Shown: positions 27,099-35,092 of the stretch, piece after piece
Numbering within the stretch: the first letter of the stretch is position 1
Layout of the letters: every line of letters starts with the position of its first letter
NCBI GenBank assembly: GCA_050943535.1
Contig: JBMNPJ010000005.1
Span: forward strand, 62,001-126,000
Source: Massiliimalia sp050943535
GTDB lineage: Bacteria > Bacillota > Clostridia > Oscillospirales > Ruminococcaceae
Length of the DNA: 64,000 nucleotides
Direction of reading: 5' to 3'
Program-made: the position numbers and the translations under genes
The notes under the pieces: generated by a model
Told to the model about the DNA's origin: nothing
What the model saw: only the letters and a program-made list of their open reading frames with translations
Databases searched by the model: none

Positions 27099-27188
27099 TT
27101 TCCATAAAAGTTGCCGGATTTTTCGGAGTAAACAGATAAGTCCGGGGAAATGATGCTGTCGCTGAAAATGCGGCAAAGGAGGAACTTT

Positions 27189-27920
27189 ATGCTTTCTTTG
27201 AGAAATGTGTCTTTTCATGTAGAAGGGGAAAATGATCAGAAACTGGAAATTGTGGATGATATTAGCCTGGACGTGGAAGATGGAAAGATTTTAGTAATTA
27301 CAGGTCCTAACGGCGGCGGAAAATCCACGTTAGCCAGATTGATTATGGGTTTGGAAAAACCTACTTCCGGACAGATTTTGTTTAACGGACAGGATATCAC
27401 CCATTTGGATATTTCCGAACGGGCAAAATTAGGCATTGGATATGCATTTCAGCAGCCACCCCGTTTTAAAGGGATGACAGTAAAAAGCCTTCTTTCTTTA
27501 GCGCACGGGAAAGAGATGACCGAGTGTGAATGCTGTTCTGTTTTAAGTAAAGTAGGACTATGCTCCAAAGATTATTTAAACCGGGAAGTGGATCAGTCTT
27601 TGTCCGGTGGGGAAGTAAAGCGGATTGAGATTGCTACTTTAATGGTGCGGAATTTAAAACTTGCTATTTATGATGAACCGGAAGCGGGAATCGACCTGTG
27701 GAGCTTTGCTATGCTGGTAGACAGCTTTAGGGATATCAGCCGCCAGCACAATGAAAGTGTCATTTTGATCTCTCATCAGGAACGGATTATGCAACTGGCA
27801 GATGAGATGGTGGTTATTTCCAACGGGAAAATTAAAAAGTTTGGAACCAAGGACGAGGTTTTCCCGGAATTGATGGGAGAATTTTCTAAAAATTGTTTTT
27901 TCCAGAAAGCAGAGGTGTAA
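27189..27920 (+). CDS. sufC: SufC-like Fe-S assembly ATPase (SmsC type)
   Basis: ABC-type ATPase that drives the Fe-S scaffold. Motifs: Walker A GPNGGGKST (residues 39-47), Q-loop AFQQPPRF, signature LSGGE (138-142), Walker B AIYDEPEAGID, H-loop ISHQE. 243 residues. ATG 27189 follows AAAGGAGG. The only partner is one SufB/SufD-type gene 4 nt later; no sufS, sufU or sufD follows, which fits the minimal SUF-like (SMS) systems described in anaerobes. Confidence 0.9.
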   Translation: MLSLRNVSFHVEGENDQKLEIVDDISLDVEDGKILVITGPNGGGKSTLARLIMGLEKPTSGQILFNGQDITHLDISERAKLGIGYAFQQPPRFKGMTVKSLLSLAHGKEMTECECCSVLSKVGLCSKDYLNREVDQSLSGGEVKRIEIATLMVRNLKLAIYDEPEAGIDLWSFAMLVDSFRDISRQHNESVILISHQERIMQLADEMVVISNGKIKKFGTKDEVFPELMGEFSKNCFFQKAEV

Positions 27921-27924
27921 ATAG

Positions 27925-28845
27925 ATGAACCAGATCGATTATAATTTGCTTTCCTCTATTGCGGGGATTACTTCTGCCCCTGCGGGAGGCGCATACAACC
28001 TTCGTTATAACGGAGAAGGGGTAGAACGGCATTCTACAGAGAATGTTACTATTTTATCCAAGACAGATAAACCGGGAATTGATATTATTGTAAAGCCTGG
28101 TACCAAAGGGGAAACCATCTACATTCCGGTAATGGTAACCCATAGTGGAATCAAAGACAAGGTTTACAATGATTTTGAAATCGGCGAAGATGCTGATGTT
28201 ACCATTATTGCCGGATGCGGTATCCACAATGATGGATGCGGCGATAGCGAACATGACGGGATTCACAGTTTCCATATTGGGAAAAATGCCCGGATGAAAT
28301 ATGTAGAAAAGCATTATGGGGAAGGGGAAGGAACCGGTGCAAGAATTCTGAACCCCACCACGATTGTAAAGATGGAAGAGGGTTCCTACTGCGAAATGGA
28401 GACAGTGCAGATCAAAGGTGTTGACTCCACTATTCGGGAAACCACCGCTCATCTGGAAGCCGGTGCAAAAATGTTGGTAGTGGAAAAACTGATGACCCAC
28501 GATCACCAGGTGGCACATTCCAATATGGATGTTCATTTGGATGGGGAGGGTTCTTCTGTGCAGATTATTTCTCGTTCTGTAGCCAAGGATGAGTCTGTAC
28601 AGGTATTCCACCCAAAAGCCATCGGGAATGCTCCTTGTCGGGCTCACGTGCAGTGTGATACCATTATTATGGACACTGCTAAGGTCAGCTCCATTCCGGA
28701 AATTACTTCCAATCATGCTGATGCACAGATTGTCCATGAAGCAGCAATCGGACGGATCAACAATGATCAGCTGATGAAACTGCAAACCTTTGGTATGACT
28801 CAGGAAGAGGCAGAAGAAGTGATTGTACAGGGATTCCTGAAATAA
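27925..28845 (+). CDS. SufB/SufD-type scaffold (SmsB type)
   Basis: A 306-residue right-handed beta-helix scaffold, shorter than SufB (about 470) and SufD. The core resembles the SufB C-terminal half: GADVTIIAGCGIHNDG-type region, GEGTGARILNPTTIVKMEEG, DHQVAHSNMDVHLDGEGSSV, HVQCDTIIMDTAKVSSIPEI and AAIGRINNDQLMKLQTFGMT. Cysteines in GCGIHNDGCGDSEHDG and in APCRAHVQCD are candidate cluster ligands. Paired with sufC, it probably forms the whole local Fe-S assembly unit. Confidence 0.88.
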   Translation: MNQIDYNLLSSIAGITSAPAGGAYNLRYNGEGVERHSTENVTILSKTDKPGIDIIVKPGTKGETIYIPVMVTHSGIKDKVYNDFEIGEDADVTIIAGCGIHNDGCGDSEHDGIHSFHIGKNARMKYVEKHYGEGEGTGARILNPTTIVKMEEGSYCEMETVQIKGVDSTIRETTAHLEAGAKMLVVEKLMTHDHQVAHSNMDVHLDGEGSSVQIISRSVAKDESVQVFHPKAIGNAPCRAHVQCDTIIMDTAKVSSIPEITSNHADAQIVHEAAIGRINNDQLMKLQTFGMTQEEAEEVIVQGFLK

Positions 28846-28870
28846 TAAAAATAAGAATCATATAAAAATA

Positions 28871-28902
28871 AAAACACCCTATCGTTTTTGATAGGGTGTT
28901 TT
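28871..28902. terminator. Bidirectional terminator after the Fe-S operon
   Basis: AAAACACCCTATC / GATAGGGTGTTTT with loop GTTTTT. Runs of T on both strands. The right end of an alpha fragment lies directly beside it. Confidence 0.88.
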
Positions 28903-28904
28903 AG

Positions 28905-29110
28905 TTTGTCGATCAAGTTGTATAAATTTTTTGCTTTTTTCATGTGGGCTTATGCAGCCCACACCTGCAGCGGGCAGTGCCCGCATCCACTGGCACTCCG
29001 TTCGCACTTTGCCGGTTGAAAGCGAAAAGTTTGTGATTTCCGCTTTACTAATAGAGTGTGCACTGAAGGCGATTAACCACGGGTTCTACCCGGAAAAAGG
29101 TCATGATAGA
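28905..29110 (-). repeat. Alpha fragment joined to a beta repeat (locus F)
   Basis: Read on the minus strand toward the hairpin: beta palindrome (28996-29070), micro-palindrome GCGGGCAGTGCCCGC (28969-28983), alpha hairpin GTGGGCTGCATAAGCCCAC, then the alpha end CGATCGACAAACT-type beside the terminator. A CGGGTTCTACCCG micro-palindrome is at 29082-29094. Sense to the minus-strand PHP gene. No second hairpin copy. Confidence 0.7.
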
Positions 29111-29126
29111 TGCTTATTGTTGTTTG

Positions 29127-29861
29127 TTATTCAAAAATTTTCTGTTTATGTTTTTTTAACTCCTGAACAAAACAGTCAAAACGTTCTTGATCAGCATTGA
29201 TGATCCATTTTTCGGGATATCCTACTTCTTCCAGCAATTTTAAAGCGTCGTCCACATGACCGATGCTGTAAGCAAAGTGAGCGTCTGAATTTACTACCAC
29301 AGGAACCTCATACTTTTTGCACAGCCGGGCAATCTCCACACAGTTAGGAATGGAGGATTTGCGGTTTTTAAAGGTATTCTGATTGATTTCTACCAGTTTG
29401 CCGTATTCTTTAAACGCTTTGATGCCTTTTTCATAATTAAAGGGATGAGAAGTGCTGCCGCAGTGCCCAATGACATCTACAGCGGGGTTTTTGGCAACGC
29501 CTAAATAGGCATTGGTGATTTGTTCTACCGTTCCCCTTGGCATAGCAGAACTGTGAATAGAAGCGATAATCCATTCCAGCCGTTTCAGTTCTTTTTTCTC
29601 CAGATCAATATTTCCCTGGTAATCTAACAGATTTACCTCTGCGCCTTTGAGAATACGAACGCCAAACAGATAGTCAGGAACACTGTCCAGGTTATCAAAA
29701 TACCAGATGTGTGGAGCATCGCCGCCTTTTACAGCGTGATCTGTCATAGCAATACAGGACAATCCCATATCCGCTGCATAACGAGCGTTTTCTAAAATGG
29801 TGCTGTAAGCGTGATCAGAGGCGATGGTGTGAGTATGAGTATCTGCGATAATTTTCAACAT
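29127..29861 (-). CDS. PHP domain phosphoesterase, YcdX-like
   Basis: A 244-residue TIM-barrel-like PHP hydrolase. Metal ligands are visible in DTHTHTIASDHAYS (residues 8-21), AMTDHA, GAEVNLLD, ASIHSS, GHCGS and VVNSDAHFAYSIG. This set matches the YcdX trinuclear-metal phosphatases. The substrate is unknown. It is 21 nt after hprK in the same direction and so is probably co-transcribed with it. Confidence 0.87.
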   Translation of the reverse strand: MLKIIADTHTHTIASDHAYSTILENARYAADMGLSCIAMTDHAVKGGDAPHIWYFDNLDSVPDYLFGVRILKGAEVNLLDYQGNIDLEKKELKRLEWIIASIHSSAMPRGTVEQITNAYLGVAKNPAVDVIGHCGSTSHPFNYEKGIKAFKEYGKLVEINQNTFKNRKSSIPNCVEIARLCKKYEVPVVVNSDAHFAYSIGHVDDALKLLEEVGYPEKWIINADQERFDCFVQELKKHKQKIFE

Positions 29862-29882
29862 AAACTTCCTTCTTTGTCGTTA

Positions 29883-30842
29883 TTAGTATAAGTCCCAGTT
29901 TTTGGTTCCGCCGATCATTTCTACAGGCATTCCCAAATTCTGCATCAGTTCCTGTGCCGCATTGTATCCCATCTTCTTCTGACGGTTATTCATAGCGGCA
30001 ACTTCCAGGATAATTGCCAGGTTCCGGCCTGGTTTTACCGGAATGGTATGAGAAGGAACCTTGATTCCCAGAATCGTAGCGTATTCGCTTTCCATGCCCA
30101 TGCGGTCATAAACTTTTTCTGGATCCCAAACTTCCAGTTTTACGATCATATCGATTTTTTCTGTTACTTTTACAGACCCCATACCAAACAGGCGTCTGGC
30201 ATTGATGATCCCGATGCCGCGCAGTTCCAAAAAGTGTCGAATATTTTCCGGGGAGGAACCAACCAAGCTTTTGTTGGATACCCGGCGGATTTCTACGGCA
30301 TCGTCGGCAACCAAACGGTGTCCACGCTTTACAAGCTCAATTGCGGTTTCGCTTTTTCCGACACCGCTGTCACCCAGCAAAAGTACGCCTTCCCCGTAAA
30401 TTTCAATCAATACACCATGCCGGGTAATGCGGGGAGCTAATTCTACATTTAAAAATGCAATCAGGTTTGCCAAAAAGTTTGAGGTGGCGTCATTGGTGCG
30501 AAGAACCACAATGTCGTTCAGTTCTGCCGCTTCCACAATTTCCGGGAAAATTTCCATGCCTCGGGTTACCACGATACATGGGAATTTCAGTTCAAACATG
30601 CTGAAGATCCGCTGGCGGCGCTGACCTTCTGTAAGATTTTCCAGATATGCATATTCCATGCGGCCCATAATTTGAATTCTTTTAGAATCAAAGTATTCAA
30701 AGAAACCAGTCAGATTTAATCCCGGGCGGTTAACGTCCGCGCTTTGAATTAAGACGTTTTGTTTGTCTTCCGGCATAAAAACAACTTCCAGGCCAAATTC
30801 TTTAATGATTTTTTTAAGCGGTACAGAAAAATTTGTACTCAT
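29883..30842 (-). CDS. hprK: HPr kinase/phosphorylase
   Basis: Phosphorylates Ser46 of HPr and reverses it, controlling carbon catabolite repression in Firmicutes. Diagnostic features: RHG at about residue 141-143 with the catalytic His, Walker A GDSGVGKS (157-164), DDAVEI, and the signature LELRGIGIINARRLFG (206-220). The 319-residue length is full. The presence of this enzyme indicates a PTS-linked CcpA network in this organism. Confidence 0.96.
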   Translation of the reverse strand: MSTNFSVPLKKIIKEFGLEVVFMPEDKQNVLIQSADVNRPGLNLTGFFEYFDSKRIQIMGRMEYAYLENLTEGQRRQRIFSMFELKFPCIVVTRGMEIFPEIVEAAELNDIVVLRTNDATSNFLANLIAFLNVELAPRITRHGVLIEIYGEGVLLLGDSGVGKSETAIELVKRGHRLVADDAVEIRRVSNKSLVGSSPENIRHFLELRGIGIINARRLFGMGSVKVTEKIDMIVKLEVWDPEKVYDRMGMESEYATILGIKVPSHTIPVKPGRNLAIILEVAAMNNRQKKMGYNAAQELMQNLGMPVEMIGGTKNWDLY

Positions 30843-30930
30843 AGAGCAGATTCCTCCAAACAGCGTTGTAATGTTGTATCGTAAATATCATTCCAATAGC
30901 CAGAAAAAATAAACGGCTTTTTCTGTATTT

Positions 30931-30959
30931 ATGATAACATACTTGAAAACAGGATTCAA
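30931..30959 (-). promoter_or_regulatory. Promoter of hprK
   Basis: On the minus strand TTGAAT, 17-bp spacer, TATCAT. Moderately good match, about 90 nt before the start. Confidence 0.6.
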
Positions 30960-31023
30960 CTGAAAAGAGCAGATTCTTCATAAATGTTCAAAATTTGTAT
31001 CAATCTTTTATATGTGAAAAAAT

Positions 31024-31052
31024 AGACGGCAGAGCATCATGCTCTGCCGTCT
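31024..31052 (-). terminator. Terminator hairpin, distal duplicate with U-tract (locus C)
   Basis: AGACGGCAGAGC / GCTCTGCCGTCT; on the minus strand it is followed by ATTTTTTC. The same 29 nt recur at 31469 with one loop mismatch. Confidence 0.82.
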
Positions 31053-31468
31053 CAGCTTGTCGATAAAGTATATTGCAATAAAAAGTTGCACAAATTTTTG
31101 TTTTTTGGGATATCTAAGGGGAGCAAAAGTCCGAAGGACTGTTGCTCCCCTTAGCGGTATTTCATACCGCATGCGTCGGAGACAAATTTTTAAATTTTTC
31201 ATGTGGGCTTACGGCGGACAGTGTCCGCTGACCACACCTGCATCCTTTCTTTTGACGCCCAAAAGAAAGGAAAAGAAAATGGCGCTTGGGGACGTGCTCC
31301 AGAAATATTTAGTTAGTCGCACTGCCCCCAAGACCCCCAAGAGTTGTTTGCACACCTGTGAAAAACATTTATCTGTGGAAAGCGCTGCGGCGCTGATTGC
31401 TTTAAAATGTCCGATATCATATTTGCTTGTCCAATTTGCCAGTTTACATTACCTTTTTCTACAGTTTT
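31053..31468 (-). repeat. Intact alpha element, locus C (416 bp)
   Basis: On the minus strand it starts AAAACTGTAGAAAAAGG and ends CTTTATCGACAAGCTG. It has the AGCGCCGCAGCGCT hairpin, CTTGGGGGC pairing with GTCCCCAAG (one change), the CCTTTCTTTT / AAAAGAAAGG stem, and a CTAAGGGGAGCAA / TTGCTCCCCTTAG stem capped by AGTCC-TTCG-GGACT. Flanked by the duplicated hairpin. Sense to the transglutaminase gene. Confidence 0.85.
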
Positions 31469-31497
31469 AGACGGCAGAGCATTATGCTCTGCCGTCT
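31469..31497 (-). terminator. Terminator hairpin, gene-proximal duplicate without U-tract (locus C)
   Basis: 28 of 29 nt match 31024-31052, the difference being in the loop (TAATG against TGATG on the minus strand). On the minus strand it is followed by AAAACTG, so the U-tract is missing. Confidence 0.8.
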
Positions 31498-31551
31498 AAG
31501 AGGCAATATATAATCGTTTTTATTTTACTGATAAATTCAGCGGAAATCTTT

Positions 31552-32457
31552 TTAACCTAAACGACGGTGAGAACCGTATTTAGAACCCATCTGTGCATAG
31601 GTTTTGCAGAAACGGTCGTAACGGATGTTGCCGTTTACAGTCATGTTGTCTTCTACCTGAGGGTCAAAAATATAGGTTTGACCATTGATGTATACTTCAG
31701 CCCAAACATGTCCGGTCATACCGCCGCCTGCGCGGGAACAATAACCGTCAATGTAACCAGCATCCAAACCGATCATGCGAACCATAGCGATAAAGGTAGA
31801 GGTATATTTGTTGCAAGGACCAATATGGCGGTCTAATGTTGCCATGGTATTCCAAGCAATGTATCCTTTGCTGCCTTCGGTTACATCACCGTATCCAACA
31901 CATGGATATACATTGGTTCCGTAAGAAGTGGTGTTGATAATATAATCATAGATTGCTTTTACTTTAGAATATGTATCCGGCATGTTGTCAATGCCCAGCT
32001 GCTGGAATACTTCCTGAATCTTTTGGTCTACTTTTGCCACACCAGTGCTCTGTGGATTTAAAGGAGCGGAATTTAAAATATCCTGAATAGAGCCGCTGAC
32101 AGCTGTAGAAGCAGCTTTGGTTTCGGTCATGTACTGAGCGGTCATATAAGATCCATCTTCCAGTTTATAGAATCCTTTGTCAGTAACTGCAACAATATGA
32201 ACGGCAGAACCTGCTGGCAGTACACCTAAACTAGCAGAAGCTGTGGTAGGCTGCTGACGACGGCGGCATGGTTCGGTCAGATACATTACCTTGTCAGTAG
32301 CAGTTTCGTTCCAAGTAAAGCTGGAAGCAGCGGAAACGGTTACTGGAGATGCCATAGAGAAATTAGACAGACTTGGAACTGCTGCAGAAGAAAGCATCAT
32401 AGCAGCCAATACACCGCTGACAAACATTTTTCCTTTGGAACTCATAACATATTTCAT
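31552..32457 (-). CDS. Secreted transglutaminase-like protein with SH3-like domain
   Basis: A 301-residue protein with an N-terminal signal peptide (about residues 11-44, ending near VSAAS), a small SH3-like beta domain (55-112) and a transglutaminase/protease-fold domain. The catalytic triad is C215 (GPCNKYTS), H250 (TGHVWAEVY) and D265 (FDPQ). Such secreted clostridial proteins probably act on the cell wall or on surface peptides; the reaction is not known. AAAGGGG precedes ATG 32457. The leader region 32458-32620 carries several TTGTAAC/GTTACAA-like words of unknown meaning. Confidence 0.85.
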   Translation of the reverse strand: MKYVMSSKGKMFVSGVLAAMMLSSAAVPSLSNFSMASPVTVSAASSFTWNETATDKVMYLTEPCRRRQQPTTASASLGVLPAGSAVHIVAVTDKGFYKLEDGSYMTAQYMTETKAASTAVSGSIQDILNSAPLNPQSTGVAKVDQKIQEVFQQLGIDNMPDTYSKVKAIYDYIINTTSYGTNVYPCVGYGDVTEGSKGYIAWNTMATLDRHIGPCNKYTSTFIAMVRMIGLDAGYIDGYCSRAGGGMTGHVWAEVYINGQTYIFDPQVEDNMTVNGNIRYDRFCKTYAQMGSKYGSHRRLG

Positions 32458-32625
32458 GGTAAAAACCCCTTTAATTCAAACATTTCTATTTACAGTCATT
32501 GAAACTACGTAATTTTGATTACAAAATTCCTTATAATTGTTACAAACTGTAATGATTATAACTCTTTTGTAACTGTTTGAAAAGAGGAATTCTAGAAAAA
32601 CAGGAATAATTTGTCAAACAACACA

Positions 32626-32677
32626 AAAACAGACAGAAATATTTGTGAGAAATACCGCAATTTTCTGTCTGTTTTAA
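32626..32677 (-). terminator. Terminator of apgM
   Basis: Arms AAACAGACAGAAA and TTTCTGTCTGTTT, about 13 bp, with a 22-nt loop and a T-run on the minus strand. Confidence 0.75.
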
Positions 32678-32738
32678 GAAATAAAATGATTTTTGGTTAC
32701 TAATTGTAACAAAATATTGTTACAGAAACGGAATGTGA

Positions 32739-33947
32739 TTAATAAGCTAAAAACTGATCTAACAGAGATGGTCCAAAGTCTACAAAGACGCCTGTGTTAG
32801 AAGCGGATACTTCATCATAGCGAGAAACTGGGTGAGTGCCCGGGCGACCTTTTCGATACATTAAAAATGGAATCGGGTCGCTGACATGGGTGCGTACGGA
32901 AAGAGGAGTAGCATGATCCGGCAGAATCATGATGCTATAATCATCAAAAGTTTCCAGTTTTTCCAATACAGGTTTTAATACCTTTTGGTCAATCAGTTCC
33001 AGTGAACGGATTTTGTTTTGGATTTCTCCCCGATGTCCGCATTCATCCGGAGCTTCTATATGAATATAGACAAAATCATGATGATCCAGAGCATGAATAC
33101 AAGCGTCGGCTTTTCCTTCAAAATTGGTGTCAATATAGCCGGTAGCGCCGGGAACCTGAATGACGTCCATCTGTGCCAGGGTACCAATTCCCTTAATCAG
33201 GTCTACTGCAGAGATCACTGCACCAGAAAGTCCGGTTTTTTCCTGAAAAGCAGGAAGAATAGCACTCTTTCCGTTTCCCCAAAGCCAGATGGAGTTGGCA
33301 GGGCGAAGTCCCTTTTGAATTCTTGCCTGGTTTACTGGATGATCTTTTAAGATATCGTAGCTTTTCTTCATCATTTCCAACAAAGGCAGTGCATTGGTGT
33401 GAGAAGGAAGATAATCTTTTACTGGTTTTCCAATAATATCGTGGGGTGGGGTCAGTTCTCCTAAATCATTGGAACCATTGTGCCAAATCAGACAGTGGCG
33501 GTAGCTGACACCGCTGTAATAGGAAAATTCAGGAGAGCCAAATGCGTTTTGTAATGTTTCCACTAACTGCTGTGCTTCTTCAGTAGAGATATCATCTGCG
33601 CAGTAATCCACCAGAGTTTTTTCGGTGTAATCTGGTTCATCGCTGAGAGTCACCAAATTGCAGCGCATAGCAACATCTGTTTCTTTCATGGGAATTTCAA
33701 TGCTGGCAGCTTCCAAAGGAGAGCGGCCGGTATAATATTTCTGAGGATCATATCCCATAACAGACAGATTGGCAACATCACTTCCAGGTTTAAATTCCGG
33801 AGCAACTGTACGGACTAATCCAACCAGCCCATTTTGACCCAGACGATCCATGTTGGGTTTTTGAGCCACTTCCATAGGGGTTTTTCCGCCCAGCTGTTCT
33901 ACAGGATAATCTGCCATACCGTCACAAAGCAAAATTACGTATTTCAT
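32739..33947 (-). CDS. apgM: 2,3-bisphosphoglycerate-independent phosphoglycerate mutase, archaeal type
   Basis: Alkaline-phosphatase-fold mutase that interconverts 3- and 2-phosphoglycerate. It begins ILLCDGMADYPVEQLGGKTP (metal Asp), with GSDVANLSVMGYDP (phospho-Ser region), AMRCNLVTL, HNDLG-like and PHDIIGKP, and IEAPDECGHRGE and ILPDHATPLSVRTHVSDPIP for the metal sites. The 402-residue length is typical of ApgM. A second, unrelated-length mutase (gpmI) is at 43019, so one of them may be specialised. Confidence 0.92.
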   Translation of the reverse strand: MKYVILLCDGMADYPVEQLGGKTPMEVAQKPNMDRLGQNGLVGLVRTVAPEFKPGSDVANLSVMGYDPQKYYTGRSPLEAASIEIPMKETDVAMRCNLVTLSDEPDYTEKTLVDYCADDISTEEAQQLVETLQNAFGSPEFSYYSGVSYRHCLIWHNGSNDLGELTPPHDIIGKPVKDYLPSHTNALPLLEMMKKSYDILKDHPVNQARIQKGLRPANSIWLWGNGKSAILPAFQEKTGLSGAVISAVDLIKGIGTLAQMDVIQVPGATGYIDTNFEGKADACIHALDHHDFVYIHIEAPDECGHRGEIQNKIRSLELIDQKVLKPVLEKLETFDDYSIMILPDHATPLSVRTHVSDPIPFLMYRKGRPGTHPVSRYDEVSASNTGVFVDFGPSLLDQFLAY

Positions 33948-34046
33948 TGTTTCATCATTCCTTTCGCGGCATCTGGCTTTTAAAACCAGATATGTTGTCC
34001 AAGGAAATTCTTTGTCGCTTTACCTTGTTAAACTTGCCGTGTTCTT

Positions 34047-34075
34047 ATCATACCATATTTTATGCAGGATGGCAA
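34047..34075 (-). promoter_or_regulatory. Promoter of apgM
   Basis: On the minus strand TTGCCA, 17-bp spacer, TATGAT, about 100 nt before the start. Confidence 0.65.
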
Positions 34076-34134
34076 CTGGGGTTTAAAATCAGATAAAATC
34101 GGAAATTTCTTTTGAAAAAGGAAAAAATTTGTGC

Positions 34135-34160
34135 ACCAAACTTTGAGATTCTCATATGAT
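34135..34160 (+). promoter_or_regulatory. Possible sporulation (sigma-K or sigma-E) promoter
   Basis: ACC (34135-34137), 15 bp, CATATGAT (34153-34160) resembles the mother-cell consensus AC...CATANNNT. There is no good sigma-A site in front of the gene. Tentative. Confidence 0.35.
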
Positions 34161-34202
34161 GTACTAAAGCCAATTGCTTGATTGACAGATAGGAGGATTT
34201 TT

Positions 34203-34985
34203 ATGGCTGAAAACAATTTTGCCTCTCAAAACAACCCCAATGGGGCAGGCTGCTTTAAAGAAGCGGTATGCATTAATGCAGGGAGGGTATATGACAGCTG
34301 TTCTGACAAAGACTGTATTGACTGTCTTAGAGTCTATTTTACAGATAAGGGTCAGGCGGTTATTAACACAGCATCCAATGTAAAATGTAAAGGAGTAAAA
34401 GTGCTGGATGTCTACATGGATGTAGAACCGGTTCCTTTTAACAAAGGCTTTTATTCTGTAGACATGACATTCTATTTCGGAATTCAGGTAGAAACGATGA
34501 GTCCTACCACGTTAACACCTGTTACCACCATGGGCCTTGGTGTATTTACTAAAAAAGTAATCCTTTACGGCAGTGAAGGCAATGTCAGCGTATTTACTTC
34601 TGACTGCGGCGGCGGTTACCCCAATGACAGCACTCCTAAAGCCAGCGTACAGGTAGTAAATCCTATTTGCTTGGCATGCAAACTGAAAGAATGCTGCCCA
34701 ACAGAATGTGCAATTACTCTGCCGGCTGCCATTGGGGATCTGTTTGACGGTTCTTTTGCCAGCGTGACTTCTACCAAGTTTGTGGAAGTAACTTTGGGTG
34801 TATTTTCTATTGTGTCTCTGGAACGAATGGTGCAGATGATGATTCCGGTATACGATTTCAGCATTCCGGATAAAGAATGTGTACAGACCAGTGATGACCC
34901 ATGTGAACTGTTTAAACGGATTAAATTCCCGGTCAATGAATTTTTCCCGCCAAGACTCAATGATCTTCAGCAGGAAGAATGCTAA
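34203..34985 (+). CDS. Conserved clostridial protein of unknown function, Cys-rich
   Basis: A 260-residue soluble protein with no signal or membrane segment. It contains VCINAGRVYDSCSDKDCIDC, VEPVPFNKGFYSVDMTFYFG, FTKKVILYGSEGNV, then CLACKLKECCP, VYDFSIPDKECVQTSDDPCE and a terminal FPVNEFFPPRLNDL. I recall the same pattern in uncharacterised proteins of many Clostridia. The 14 or so cysteines and the possible sporulation promoter would suit a spore-coat protein, but that is inference. GGAGG at 34192 fixes ATG 34203. Confidence 0.75.
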   Translation: MAENNFASQNNPNGAGCFKEAVCINAGRVYDSCSDKDCIDCLRVYFTDKGQAVINTASNVKCKGVKVLDVYMDVEPVPFNKGFYSVDMTFYFGIQVETMSPTTLTPVTTMGLGVFTKKVILYGSEGNVSVFTSDCGGGYPNDSTPKASVQVVNPICLACKLKECCPTECAITLPAAIGDLFDGSFASVTSTKFVEVTLGVFSIVSLERMVQMMIPVYDFSIPDKECVQTSDDPCELFKRIKFPVNEFFPPRLNDLQQEEC

Positions 34986-35051
34986 AAGTTATTTGTAGAT
35001 TTCGGGGCCTAGAAAGTCGGAGAATATTCTAGCAGGAATATCCACTGTCCC

Positions 35052-35092
35052 AGAAGCTGCTGTCTGCAATTTGCAGACAGCAGCTTCTTTTA
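35052..35092. terminator. Bidirectional terminator, 16-bp perfect stem
   Basis: AGAAGCTGCTGTCTGC (35052-35067) and GCAGACAGCAGCTTCT (35073-35088), loop AATTT, then TTTT. Shared by two convergent genes. Confidence 0.88.

Noticed and set aside
31039..31470. A 143-codon open frame inside the alpha element, with relatives at 24701-24981, 15216-15398 and 21078-21425 (for example a shared RTAPKTPK or KKWKEKATRGASS stretch).
   Set aside because: The likeness between copies is at DNA level, with shifts in frame, both strands and no ribosome binding site; the stems keep pairing while the codons do not. The frames follow the repeat and are not genes.
20984..31497. Alpha as an ORF-less group II (class C) intron, since these insert after terminators.
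   Set aside because: No domain V, no intron ends (GTGYG...AY) at the borders and no reverse transcriptase. Retrohoming does not copy the flanking hairpin, which is what is seen here.
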